Below, one piece after another: positions 34,770 to 43,357 of a DNA stretch of 64,000 bases. Source of the stretch: PALSA-188 sp963720075 (GTDB taxonomy: Bacteria > Acidobacteriota > Terriglobia > Terriglobales > Acidobacteriaceae); the NCBI GenBank assembly GCA_963720075.1, contig CAVREG010000016.1, positions 597,961-661,960 on the forward strand, given 5' to 3'. Position 1 is the first letter of the stretch, and each line of letters opens with the position of its first letter. The translations under genes were made by a program, and so were the position numbers. The notes under the pieces were generated by a model. The model made no database searches and had not been told where the DNA came from. It saw only the letters and a list, made by a program, of their open reading frames with translations.

Positions 34770-37700
34770 TCAGAACTCCAGGCGTGCTTGAAAGGCGATC
34801 ATTCGCGGACTGCTGTCCCCGCCCAAACCGACGCCCAGCAGTCCAGTCGGTGGAGAGGTAGTGTATGTGAGCGCTCCAAAGCCAGTCTGTGTGGAATGCT
34901 TTCCTGGAATGCCAGCCAGCACCATGCTGGGAAGCCCAAAGTTCGGATGGTTAAATACATTGAAGAATTGGGCCTCTATTCTAAGCTTTACTCGCTCGCT
35001 CACCGGAAACCATTTCGTGAGATAGAAATCATTCCAGACAAAATCGGGGCCGCGGAGGGCGTTGCGGCGGAGGTTTCCGAATTGGCAATGCTGTGGGTCG
35101 TCGCCTCCGACGCATTGGCCAGTACTCGGATCAACGGCGGAAACAAACGCAGCGGGATTGAGCCACTGGAGGGTGCCCGGTTGCGTTACGCCAGCGACGG
35201 GATGATGCTCATAGAGCGGGACGCCGGTAACGACGCTGGCGAACTGTGGTCCGCTGCCCTGCACGATGCCGTTTCCGTTGGCCGAATAGGGTGTGCTCAG
35301 AACGGAGAACGGCACCCCACTGTGCCAGAACATGGTCCCGGAAATCTGCCAGCCGTTGAGCACTTGGGCCAACTGGTGATTCCGAATGTGGAGGGGCAAC
35401 TGATACACATATTGCGCGTTCAGATTGTGCCGGATGTCATAGTCGCAAGGACCGTAATCGCGGGCCAGCTCTCCGGGCAGCGGAGAGAGAATTCCTCCTG
35501 CCGAGAACTGCAGGAATCCTCCGTTCGAAACGGTATCCATGCAGCGGCTCCACGTGTAGTTGAATTGCCCTTGCAGACCGTGCCCCAGGCGCTTCATCGC
35601 CGTGAGTTGAAGGCCGTTGTAATGACTGTTCTCCCCGGTGGCGAGCTGGGTCACCGCGCTGAACCGTGGATCAGTTGGCTGCATGTAGGGGAATGGCGCA
35701 AAGCACCCCTGGCACACCGTCTGGTATCCGTTCACTTGGGTAAGATAGGGCTGGTTCACAGCGCGTGTTCCCACATATCGCGCAAGCAAACTCGCCGTGG
35801 TTCCGAATTGATGTTCAATTCCCAGACTCCACTCCATGAAGTACGGAGCATGCAGAGTGCCAGTGGGTACGGCTGTGATTGCGACGGGTGGAATACACGT
35901 TGCAGGATCTGCATGCGGGGAAGCGCACGAAAGCTGTCCTTGAAGGAATCCCGAACTGAATCTTTGATTTGCGGCAACAGTTGCATCCACTGCACTGTTC
36001 GATACGCCCGGAGCGATGGCAGTCCCGCCCACTGTACCCAGCAGACCTCCCTGGAAGGTTTGGTCGTAAGGAGGATTGGTGCCAATCAGATCGGCGACAC
36101 TGCCCGGCAAAATATCGCTGAAGATTCCAAAACCAGCTCGCAGCACAGATTTTGGCTCGAACTGCCATGCGATCGCGGTTCGCGGCTGCAGAATGGCCAG
36201 CGGTGTGGATGAAAACAAATTGCCGAGATGAGTCTGGATGGCCGCATTCAGCGGCTGATTCAAATCATGCGAGATCGAACTGAACGAACCGCCCAAGCGG
36301 GCGATCTGGTCGTGTGGATTGAGCGGGTTTGAGTTGAAGGTGTCGCGCACGCCGAATGTCCAGGTAAGCTTACGCGTCACTTTCCAGGTGTCTTGGGCAT
36401 ATAAATCGAGATTGAGGAATCGGAATGGTTCGTTCGCGGACAGGGGAAAAGTCTGGGTTGCAGTAGATGCCACTCCGTAGATTAATTGCGGCAACGTCGT
36501 GTAGGCCGCGGTTGGAACTGTGCCCTGCCCGAAGTCATAGTCATTCAAGCGAAAGATTCGGGTGTTCGTGCCAAACCGGAGTTCGTGAGGGCCGTGGCTC
36601 CAGGCGAGGTTGTCATTGATGAAAAAGCGAGAAGCTCGCCTGCCTTGCACCCACGTATTGTCGAGTCCACCGATTGTGGTGAAGGGTGCATTGGCACCGC
36701 TGCCCTGCAACACAATCGGAAATGCCGCGAGCGTCCTCTGCGAGTTTGCAGGCCCAAACAGGCTTTCGTACCACGAAAACGCTGGATTGAAATAGTTGAC
36801 TAGGTTTTGTGAAAATACGTGGGTGTAACCCGCCGCGAACGAGTAGAGGGGCTGAGGAGAGACCGCATCAAACAAAGAGTTGATTGGATCTGTGTAGGCG
36901 GCTTGTACGCCGGTGTCCGCCTGAAAACGAAACCAGGTCGTGTCTTTCTGGTTGATGTTGTAGTCGACCCGGACCGTCTGCACCTGTTCGTGGTCATCGC
37001 TTGAGTGCGACACGCTTTGCCGGTTCGCGCAACCGTTTCCATTCGGTGGATCGCCCGAGGCCGAAGTGCCGTCCGCGTTCAACGGACATCCGAGCACCGC
37101 GAGAGGCGTTCCGCCGGTGTTCCCGTACAGGGAAAACATCTTCTGATAGAACGGCACCAATTGCGGCGCCGGCGCATAGGTTGATCCGGTTACGGAATCC
37201 CTTCCACCCAGCGGAAGCTGCTGCAGCACATATTGCTGAAACGCCGCGCTGGGAACCGTTGTGGGCGTCACGATAGGCAGGGCGATCCGAACCCATTCGC
37301 TATCGAAGAAAAAGAACAGCTTGTCGTGCACAATCGGCCCGCCCAGACTACCTCCAAAATGATTTACGCTCGCGCCTGGCTTCCGATTCCCCGGTGTTGC
37401 ATTGGTGAAATAATCGGCTGCATTCAGCCGAGCACCATTCCACAATTCATAGAGATTTCCGTGAAACTGATTCGTGCCGGACTTGGTGACATAGTTGACC
37501 TGGGATGCTCCATACCGTCCCTGATCCACGGCATAGGAAAGAGTATTGACCGTCACCTCTGAGATCGAATTCAGACCCAGCACGAGATTGGTGGAGAGGC
37601 CGCTGTTAAGGTTGGTGAGCGGGTCGTTCGTTTCCAGACCATCAACGATGTAGCCGTTTGAGAGGGCGGGCAGGCCGTTGAATTCCACGTTGCCGTACCC

Positions 37701-38258
37701 GTTTGTGCCGCCAACGAAATCATTGCCGCTGCCTGCCGTGTTGATCAGGGCTCCCGGAGCAAACTGCAATGGGTAGGTGAGATCGCCGCCCGGATTGGGC
37801 AGATCCTCTAGGGCGGGCGCATTCAAGGTGGTGGATGTGTTGGCGTTCTCCGGATTGAGGATAGGAGCCTCGCTGCTGACCTCCACCGTTTCACGGGATC
37901 GGGCCACCCCCAGAGTGAAATCCACGGTTTGCTTTTGACCCAAGGCCGAAACGACATTGTTGTTTTGTCGTGGCTCGAAACCAGATGCTTCCACCTTGAC
38001 CGAATAGATCCCCGGCTTTAGTTGGGGAAAGTTGAATCGGCCCGAGTCATCGGTCTTAGCGGTGCGTTTCAGTCCGGTGTCTGGGTTTGTGATTGTCACA
38101 ATGGCGCCGGGCACGACGGCATTGGACGTGTCCCGAACCTGGCCAACAATGGCACTGGTGGTTTCGCCTTGTGCCAGCGCCTTTACTGGAGCAAGAGATG
38201 CCACCGTCAACACAAGAACGGCAAAGTGCGCTGCCCGTGCCATGAATACCCCACTCAT
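34770..38258 (-). CDS. Oar-like TonB-dependent receptor with carboxypeptidase-regulatory domain
   Basis: A 1162-residue outer-membrane protein. It has a signal peptide (ends VKALAQ), a CarboxypepD_reg-like beta-sandwich (about 32-115: IVGQVRDTSNAVVPGAIVTI, FPQLKPGIYSVKVEASGF), a plug region (TYPLQFAPGALINTAG..., GYIVDGLETNDPLTNLN) and a long beta-barrel ending FQARLEF with terminal Phe. This architecture is strongly expanded in Acidobacteriota. Its ligand is unknown; carbohydrate or peptide are the usual guesses. It is the only TonB receptor in the window. It is monocistronic and preceded by repeated GTTAAC boxes. The alternative start is ATG 38243. Confidence 0.94.
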   Translation of the reverse strand: MSGVFMARAAHFAVLVLTVASLAPVKALAQGETTSAIVGQVRDTSNAVVPGAIVTITNPDTGLKRTAKTDDSGRFNFPQLKPGIYSVKVEASGFEPRQNNNVVSALGQKQTVDFTLGVARSRETVEVSSEAPILNPENANTSTTLNAPALEDLPNPGGDLTYPLQFAPGALINTAGSGNDFVGGTNGYGNVEFNGLPALSNGYIVDGLETNDPLTNLNSGLSTNLVLGLNSISEVTVNTLSYAVDQGRYGASQVNYVTKSGTNQFHGNLYELWNGARLNAADYFTNATPGNRKPGASVNHFGGSLGGPIVHDKLFFFFDSEWVRIALPIVTPTTVPSAAFQQYVLQQLPLGGRDSVTGSTYAPAPQLVPFYQKMFSLYGNTGGTPLAVLGCPLNADGTSASGDPPNGNGCANRQSVSHSSDDHEQVQTVRVDYNINQKDTTWFRFQADTGVQAAYTDPINSLFDAVSPQPLYSFAAGYTHVFSQNLVNYFNPAFSWYESLFGPANSQRTLAAFPIVLQGSGANAPFTTIGGLDNTWVQGRRASRFFINDNLAWSHGPHELRFGTNTRIFRLNDYDFGQGTVPTAAYTTLPQLIYGVASTATQTFPLSANEPFRFLNLDLYAQDTWKVTRKLTWTFGVRDTFNSNPLNPHDQIARLGGSFSSISHDLNQPLNAAIQTHLGNLFSSTPLAILQPRTAIAWQFEPKSVLRAGFGIFSDILPGSVADLIGTNPPYDQTFQGGLLGTVGGTAIAPGVSNSAVDATVAANQRFSSGFLQGQLSCASPHADPATCIPPVAITAVPTGTLHAPYFMEWSLGIEHQFGTTASLLARYVGTRAVNQPYLTQVNGYQTVCQGCFAPFPYMQPTDPRFSAVTQLATGENSHYNGLQLTAMKRLGHGLQGQFNYTWSRCMDTVSNGGFLQFSAGGILSPLPGELARDYGPCDYDIRHNLNAQYVYQLPLHIRNHQLAQVLNGWQISGTMFWHSGVPFSVLSTPYSANGNGIVQGSGPQFASVVTGVPLYEHHPVAGVTQPGTLQWLNPAAFVSAVDPSTGQCVGGDDPQHCQFGNLRRNALRGPDFVWNDFYLTKWFPVSERVKLRIEAQFFNVFNHPNFGLPSMVLAGIPGKHSTQTGFGALTYTTSPPTGLLGVGLGGDSSPRMIAFQARLEF

Positions 38259-38294
38259 TTGCCTTCAGACCGCAATATGTCCCCAACCGCATCT

Positions 38295-38334
38295 GTTAAC
38301 TAGGGATTATCATATTAAGTTAACCACAGTTAAC
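38295..38334. promoter_or_regulatory. Three GTTAAC boxes upstream of the TonB receptor
   Basis: GTTAAC occurs at 38295-38300, 38319-38324 and 38329-38334. The last two form GTTAAC-caca-GTTAAC, a perfect palindrome. The cluster lies 37-76 nt upstream of the receptor start on an AT-rich stretch, a suitable place for a dimeric repressor or activator. No regulator is adjacent. Six-base boxes occur by chance, but three in 40 nt is unlikely. Confidence 0.4.
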
Positions 38335-38390
38335 GCGAGGAAGCAAGGACTTACGAGCGAGACTGGGCAACCTCGGCAATTGCGACCGAG

Positions 38391-38533
38391 TCACGGGCTA
38401 ACCGAAAGTTGCGTTCTAACCGCACTCCGACGACGTTTTCCGGAAGTCGGCTTTGGAGAAGTGTGGTCCTTTTCGCGGCGGCTCGGAGATATCTCCGCGA
38501 AGCCCGTTTCTGGATAGCTTCCGGTTCGCCGGC
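38391..38533. repeat. Palindromic repeat family, copy B
   Basis: The outer arms ggctaaccgaaagtt (left) and gcttccggttcgccgg (right) are inverted relatives. Inside are cggaagtcggcttt and cgaagcccgtttctggatag, as in copy C. This copy is longer in the middle, with an extra hairpin around cggagatatctccg. It lies between the TonB receptor and the DUF488 gene. Confidence 0.7.
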
Positions 38534-38675
38534 GATTCGGGAAAGAAAGCCGGATCGACCTGGAAGTAGCGATCCAGCCTCAGGGTACGAACCCGGTGGG
38601 TGTCTGGAGAGTGATCTCTTCTATACATCGCATGGCACACCTTTTGTGTCACGCTCACTACGGGTCGTTCCGACG

Positions 38676-39062
38676 ATGAAGATTTTGCTCAAAAGGGCGT
38701 ATGAGGAGCCCGACAACGCTGATGGCTTTCGTGTCCTTGTAGACCGGCTGTGGCCACGCGGCAAGAAGAAAGCCGAGCTGCATTTGGATATGTGGGCAAA
38801 GGATATTTCCCCCAGCACAGAATTGAGGAAGTGGTTCGGCCACGATCCGGCGCGTTGGCTCGAATTCTGTACACGCTACAAAGCCGAGCTGACGGCTCCA
38901 GAAATAAAAGATGCGATTGCCCAGGTCCTAAATGCAGCCCATAAACATTCCACTATGACGCTGATTTATGGAGCAAAGGATACGGAACACAATGAAGCGG
39001 TTGTGCTTGCGTCTATCTTCAAGAGGGCAGCCGCAAAAGCAAGGAAGCGTAGTCTTGCCTAA
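38676..39062 (+). CDS. DUF488 family protein
   Basis: About 128 residues from ATG 38676. The frame is open upstream to 38409, but that part overlaps the repeat and looks non-coding. DUF488 signatures are KILLKRAYEEP, DGFRVLVDRLWPRGKKK, LRKWFGHDPARWLEFCTRY and the C-terminal TLIYGAKDTEHNEAVVL. These are small cytosolic alpha/beta proteins of unknown function, often beside redox or nitrite/nitrate-related genes. It is the first gene of a tight four-gene run (14-nt gap to the cupin). Confidence 0.88.
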   Translation: MKILLKRAYEEPDNADGFRVLVDRLWPRGKKKAELHLDMWAKDISPSTELRKWFGHDPARWLEFCTRYKAELTAPEIKDAIAQVLNAAHKHSTMTLIYGAKDTEHNEAVVLASIFKRAAAKARKRSLA

Positions 39063-39076
39063 GGAGGACCTTTTCA

Positions 39077-39490
39077 ATGCCGATTCCGGGTTCAACCGAC
39101 GACGGAACAATGACCGCAAACCTCGCACAGTTCGACCTGCTCACCGAGATCGCCGAGGCCGAACAGCATAAACCCTGGGCTTCAGGAATATATGCCCGTA
39201 CACTCTTCAAAAAGACGGATCTTCGAGTCGTTCTAATCTCGATGGAAGCCGCGGCGCAGATCAAAGAGCATCACGCGGATGGTACAAGCTCTCTGTACGT
39301 GCTGAAGGGACGTATCCGTTACCGCACGCAGGGACAGGTATATGACATGCGGGCCGGAAGCCTCTTCACCCTTGGCGCTTCGATCAAGCATAGCGTTGAC
39401 GCCCTAGAAGAATCCGGATTTCTCCTTACCATCTCCTGGCCAAGTGATCGGCAGTTGCATGATATGCCGCATCGCGGCTATGGCACTTAG
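39077..39490 (+). CDS. Cupin-domain protein
   Basis: A 137-residue single-domain cupin. Motif 1 is EHHADGTSSLYVLKGRIRYR and motif 2 is MRAGSLFTLGASIKHSVDAL. Two His in motif 1 and one in motif 2 can bind a metal. A very strong ribosome site (AAGGAGG) precedes the ATG, suggesting high translation within the operon. The function could be a metal-binding sensor, dioxygenase-like enzyme or detoxifier. The neighbours (DUF488, Moco fusion, HPP) point to redox or nitrogen-oxide handling, which is inference. Confidence 0.87.
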   Translation: MPIPGSTDDGTMTANLAQFDLLTEIAEAEQHKPWASGIYARTLFKKTDLRVVLISMEAAAQIKEHHADGTSSLYVLKGRIRYRTQGQVYDMRAGSLFTLGASIKHSVDALEESGFLLTISWPSDRQLHDMPHRGYGT

Positions 39491-39544
39491 TCATTCGCAC
39501 AGGCCCGGCCCAAAGAGTTCATGAACGTGTCTCAGGAGTGACGG

Positions 39545-41215
39545 ATGATCTCGTTTGATGCAGCCCATGCAGCAGTCCATTACCCGCCAGACCGTCGGTT
39601 TCGCATCTGGATTCGACCCTCGTTACTCATCGCAGCCGTCGTGCTGGTTCTATTGCCAGTCATTGCTGCATGGATCGAGTTTCTTCACTCCGGGCTGCCA
39701 TACATACCGCCTGTCCCGCAGGTCTATCCCAACGACTTCACCGGCCCACACGGCTTTCCACTATGGGTTCGATATTGCCACTTCTTCAATTTCGTCTTCG
39801 TGATGATGCTGATCCGCAGCGGGCTATCCATCCTCGTCGATCACCCTCGCCTGTACTTCAACTCGGACTGCACTCCGAATAGCGAGTGGATTCGTCTGAC
39901 ACCGATTCGCATTCCCACGGATCGAGTCTGGACCGCAAAGGATGATGCCCGCTACATCTCGCCGATTGTGGCGACGCCGGGTTATCGACACACCGTCGGC
40001 ATCGCCCGTTCCTGGCACTTCCTCAATGTCTACGGGTTCATTGTTACTGGCGTGCTGTTCGCGATCATGCTCTTCGACACGGAGCAGTGGCGTCGTCTCG
40101 TGCCACAATCGCCCCTTGTTCTGTTGCAGGCATGGAATACCTGGGTGCATTACGCCACCTTCCATCTTCCGCCGGAGTTCAACGGCTTCTACGGCTACAA
40201 CGCCCTACAGCAAATTGCCTATTTCTCTGTTGTCTTCGTCTTCGGTCCACTGGCGATCCTGACCGGCATCGCGATGTCGCCGGCCGTGGTGAACCGGTTT
40301 CCTCGCTACGCCAAACTCTTCGGTGGACGACAGTCAGCGCGTTCTCTTCACTTTCTGACGATGCTCGGTTTCTTGAGTTTTATCGTCGTCCACGTAACGC
40401 TCATCGTGATGACCGGCTTCGTCCGAAACATGAACCACATTGTGATGGGTACAGACGACCCTCACAATCGGTTGGGAATGATTCTTGGCTTCGTAGGGAT
40501 CGGCGTTGTCATGCTTACGTGGATCGGCGCGCACTACGTCTCCTGGTTCTGGCCGCGCCTCCTACAGCATGTGCAGAAATCCATCACCTATCCTCTGTCG
40601 CTGATGACGATAAATCGGCTCACACTGAGTCAGCACTATACGGAGAAAGACATCTCGCCGCGATTCTGGCCGAACGGCATGATGCCGGTACGCGAAGACT
40701 GGAAGCAGTTGGCCAAGGCGGGATTTCAGGACTACAGGCTGAAAGTGGGCGGCCTGGTCGACAATCCGGTTGAGCTTTCTCTCGCCGACATCGCAAAGCT
40801 GGGAGTCGCCGAGAACATCACCATGCACCATTGCATTCAGGGCTGGACAGGCATTGCCAAGTGGGGCGGCCTTCCCATGAAGTCTCTTATCGAACTGGTC
40901 CGACCTAAGCCAAATGCGGAAGTAGTTGCGTTCTTCTCATTTGGTGATTCGCTCTACGGCGTTGGATACTACGACACGCAAAGCCTCGAAAACGTACTCA
41001 AGCCGGGATGCCTGCTTGCCACGGAGATGAATGGAGATCCCTTGAACGAGGTCTACGGCGCCCCCTTGCGGCTGCGTGTTGAAAATCAACTGGGATACAA
41101 GATGGTCAAATGGATTGAGCGGATCGAGTTCATCGAGTCCGAGAAGACCGTTGGTCTCGGCGAGGGCGGCAGGAATGAGGATGATGAATACTTTGATCTC
41201 CTCCCAAACATCTAA
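39545..41215 (+). CDS. Cytochrome b561-type membrane domain fused to a molybdopterin (sulfite-oxidase-fold) domain
   Basis: A 556-residue fusion. Residues 1-350 carry five to six membrane helices with paired His (RYCHFFNFVFVMMLIRSG, SWHFLNVYGFIVTGVLF, LHFLTMLGFLSFIVVHVTLI), as in di-heme cytochrome b561. Residues 375-530 form a sulfite-oxidase-fold domain. The Moco Cys is C430 in ITMHHCIQGWTGIAKWGG, with GGLPMKSLIELV and YGAPLRLRVENQLGYKMVKW around the pterin pocket. In E. coli, MsrP (Moco) and MsrQ (heme b) are separate. Here heme and Moco modules are one chain, with the Moco domain at the C-terminus. No Tat signal is visible, so which side of the membrane the Moco domain faces is unclear. 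Confidence 0.9.
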   Translation: MISFDAAHAAVHYPPDRRFRIWIRPSLLIAAVVLVLLPVIAAWIEFLHSGLPYIPPVPQVYPNDFTGPHGFPLWVRYCHFFNFVFVMMLIRSGLSILVDHPRLYFNSDCTPNSEWIRLTPIRIPTDRVWTAKDDARYISPIVATPGYRHTVGIARSWHFLNVYGFIVTGVLFAIMLFDTEQWRRLVPQSPLVLLQAWNTWVHYATFHLPPEFNGFYGYNALQQIAYFSVVFVFGPLAILTGIAMSPAVVNRFPRYAKLFGGRQSARSLHFLTMLGFLSFIVVHVTLIVMTGFVRNMNHIVMGTDDPHNRLGMILGFVGIGVVMLTWIGAHYVSWFWPRLLQHVQKSITYPLSLMTINRLTLSQHYTEKDISPRFWPNGMMPVREDWKQLAKAGFQDYRLKVGGLVDNPVELSLADIAKLGVAENITMHHCIQGWTGIAKWGGLPMKSLIELVRPKPNAEVVAFFSFGDSLYGVGYYDTQSLENVLKPGCLLATEMNGDPLNEVYGAPLRLRVENQLGYKMVKWIERIEFIESEKTVGLGEGGRNEDDEYFDLLPNI

Positions 41216-41825
41216 GACCCCTGAAACGAAGCACGGAAACGAATGGCGTACCGACTTCGAGCACGTCGCTGCGCTTTTTACGCATCTGCGGATGACATGG
41301 CTGCTGCAGCACCTGCCGCCTCGGCTCGTGTGGTCCGCCTATGTCGGCGTTAACGGCTTTGCCACAATCGGGTTGCTCGGCTTGCTGGCCCTCGTTACAG
41401 GAAGCCCCTTTGTCTTTCCGTCGCTTGGTCCAACCGCATACCTCTTCTTCTTCTCGCCGTTGGCAGAAGCGTCAAGCCCACGGAATGCCATCCTGGGCCA
41501 CGCCATCGGGCTCATCTGCGGCTATGCGGCTTTCATGGTCACATCAGGCTTCGGGCCAACCTTCGCTGCACATGGGGAAGTGCATCTTCCAAGAGTTCTG
41601 GCTGCAGCTCTTGCGCTTTCGGCTACCGGCGCTCTTATGGCGCTCTTCCGAGTGAGTCATCCTCCCGCAGGCGCAACTACGCTCATCGTGGCTCTCGGGA
41701 TCATCTCCCAGCCAAGAGAACTTGTCGTCATCGAGATCGCGGTGATCCTGCTTGCCGCCCAGGCCTTGGCCATCAATCGGGTCGCAGGGATCCGTTATCC
41801 CCTGTGGCGAAAGGTATCTACTTGA
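41175..41825 (+). CDS. HPP family membrane protein
   Basis: About 216 residues from ATG 41175, overlapping the previous gene by 41 nt; a longer frame starts at 41076. The protein has four or so hydrophobic helices with the family-defining motifs PSLGPTAYLFFFSP and FRVSHPPAGATTLIVALG (HPP). HPP proteins have been linked to nitrite transport in plastids and cyanobacteria. The bacterial function is mostly unknown. Overlap with the Moco fusion suggests they work in one process, for example transport plus reduction of an oxyanion. Confidence 0.87.
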   Translation: MRMMNTLISSQTSKTPETKHGNEWRTDFEHVAALFTHLRMTWLLQHLPPRLVWSAYVGVNGFATIGLLGLLALVTGSPFVFPSLGPTAYLFFFSPLAEASSPRNAILGHAIGLICGYAAFMVTSGFGPTFAAHGEVHLPRVLAAALALSATGALMALFRVSHPPAGATTLIVALGIISQPRELVVIEIAVILLAAQALAINRVAGIRYPLWRKVST

Positions 41826-41854
41826 CGCAGGCGTACGGTCACTTCCGGGGTAAG

Positions 41855-41948
41855 GGCTAACCGGAAGTTGTCCCAGGGCCAGAAGTCGGCTTCGGGGAGA
41901 TCGCTATTGATCTCCTGCAAGCCCGTTTCTGGATACTTTCGGTTAGCC
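41855..41948. repeat. Palindromic repeat family, copy C (full hairpin)
   Basis: A nearly complete 94-bp imperfect palindrome. The outer arms ggctaaccggaagt / actttcggttagcc match at 13 of 14 bases when inverted. The middle arms ccagaagtcggctt / aagcccgtttctgg match at 11 of 14. The inner stem is GGAGATC / GATCTCC. It lies just after the HPP gene, between it and the convergent monooxygenase. Confidence 0.8.
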
Positions 41949-42011
41949 GACGACAGGAGCAATGCAACCCGCTCGGCAAGGTCTTGAGTCCCCACGTCCG
42001 AGGCGACGCGT

Positions 42012-43199
42012 TTATTTGTAATTCGGCAACTCAATGTTGTCGGCGAGGTCGCGGCCAACAGCAAAATCGGCAATCCAGGGGATTGCCATAAGATTGAAGA
42101 TTCGATTGCGCAGAAACAAACCGAATTTCGATTTCGGAGCAAATGCACCCGCAAATCGTAATGCAGCCTTTTGCTTGCCTAGAACGAATGCCCCGAACAA
42201 ATCCTGATACCGCCCAAAAGCTGCGCTATAGTCGCCGTTTGCAAGGTGCAATTCGCCTGCAAGGATATACGCCGCCACCATGGCCAAAGCAGAACCTTGC
42301 CCGGCGAGCAGTGAGACGCAGCAAGCCGCATCGCCGATCAACGTTACCCGCCCCCGCGTCCACAATCCCTGCTGTGGATTCATTCGTATTTGGCTCACGC
42401 GATCGAAATAGAGATCGTGAGTGGCGTCGAGTGCGTCCAGAATCTGCGGACATTCCCACCCGCTGTTGCCGAAGCGCATTCGTAACAGCGCTTTTTGGGC
42501 GTGAAGGCTTTCGGCTCCCGTAATATCGTCATCCCTGAATATGAACAGAAACATCGTGCGGCCGTCACGCATGGCAAATCGCCCCACCTGCTGACCTACT
42601 TGCGTGTACATGACATAAACCAGCTCGTCCCGCGGCCTGTAGCCCTCGGCCGCGAAAGCCGCGACTTTGTAACCCAGATACTTCTCAAATTGGTTTTCCG
42701 CGCCAAAGACGAGTTCGCGGATACGAGAATGAAGCCCGTCAGCACCGACGACTAGATCAAAGTTGCGCGCGTCTCCGTGTTCGAAAGTGACGTGAACACC
42801 TTTTTCTGTCTGGCGAATACTTTCCACGCTGTCGCCAAAAATCGTTTCGACCTTGCCTTCGATCCTGTCGAAGATAGCCGCAGCGAGATCTCCTCGCGGA
42901 AGGCTGACATAACGGCCCTGCGTCATGCGGGCAAATGCCTCGGCCAAAAACCCGGCTGATCGCTTGCCACTCCGGTCTACAACTCTTACTTCCCGCATCA
43001 TGTAACCCTTACGCCGGATCTCGGGTAACGCGCCCATGCGCTCAGCGATGTCGAAACCCGCGCCCCAGAAATCGATAACGTAGCCGCTAGTTCGTAAGCA
43101 GGGTGCTGTCTCTATTAGAGTGGGCTTTAGTCCATAATGGGCCAGCCAGTATGCGAGAGTTGGTCCCGCGATTCCCGCACCAGATATTAAAACTCTCAT
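42012..43199 (-). CDS. FAD-dependent monooxygenase (PHBH-type)
   Basis: A 395-residue class A flavin hydroxylase. The Rossmann motif is VLISGAGIAGPTLAYWLAHY (GxGxxG), DG motif FDLVVGADGLHSRIRELVFG, and second FAD motif RVTLIGDAACCVSLLAGQGS (GD). This is the layout of p-hydroxybenzoate hydroxylases and of TetX/aromatic-drug hydroxylases. The substrate is an aromatic or polycyclic compound, not predictable. It stands alone between repeat copies C and D, with no pathway genes. The C-terminal helical tail after residue 350 is less conserved. Confidence 0.92.
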   Translation of the reverse strand: MRVLISGAGIAGPTLAYWLAHYGLKPTLIETAPCLRTSGYVIDFWGAGFDIAERMGALPEIRRKGYMMREVRVVDRSGKRSAGFLAEAFARMTQGRYVSLPRGDLAAAIFDRIEGKVETIFGDSVESIRQTEKGVHVTFEHGDARNFDLVVGADGLHSRIRELVFGAENQFEKYLGYKVAAFAAEGYRPRDELVYVMYTQVGQQVGRFAMRDGRTMFLFIFRDDDITGAESLHAQKALLRMRFGNSGWECPQILDALDATHDLYFDRVSQIRMNPQQGLWTRGRVTLIGDAACCVSLLAGQGSALAMVAAYILAGELHLANGDYSAAFGRYQDLFGAFVLGKQKAALRFAGAFAPKSKFGLFLRNRIFNLMAIPWIADFAVGRDLADNIELPNYK

Positions 43200-43287
43200 G
43201 AGAAGAAATAGAGCATGCCGATGGCTCGGTGTCCAGCCGGCATGCCTTTTCTTCAGGATTACGGGTAACCCAGAAACTATTCCGGGC

Positions 43288-43340
43288 CAGAAGTCGGCTT
43301 GTAGGAAGTTTCACCGGATAGGTCCCGAGAAACGCGCTTG
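43288..43340. repeat. Palindromic repeat family, copy D
   Basis: ccagaagtcggcttgtagga ... cgagaaacgcgcttg. It aligns to the left part of copy A (33828-33880) at about 46 of 54 positions and shares ccagaagtcggctt with copy C. It lies between the monooxygenase start and the end of the ankyrin gene. Confidence 0.7.
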
Positions 43341-43357
43341 TAGTGACTGGTCCAAAC

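Noticed and set aside
34788..36212. 474-codon open frame on the + strand opposite the TonB receptor
   Set aside because: It is the antisense shadow of a well-supported receptor; composition is Arg/Ser/Gly-rich with no motif and no ribosome site.
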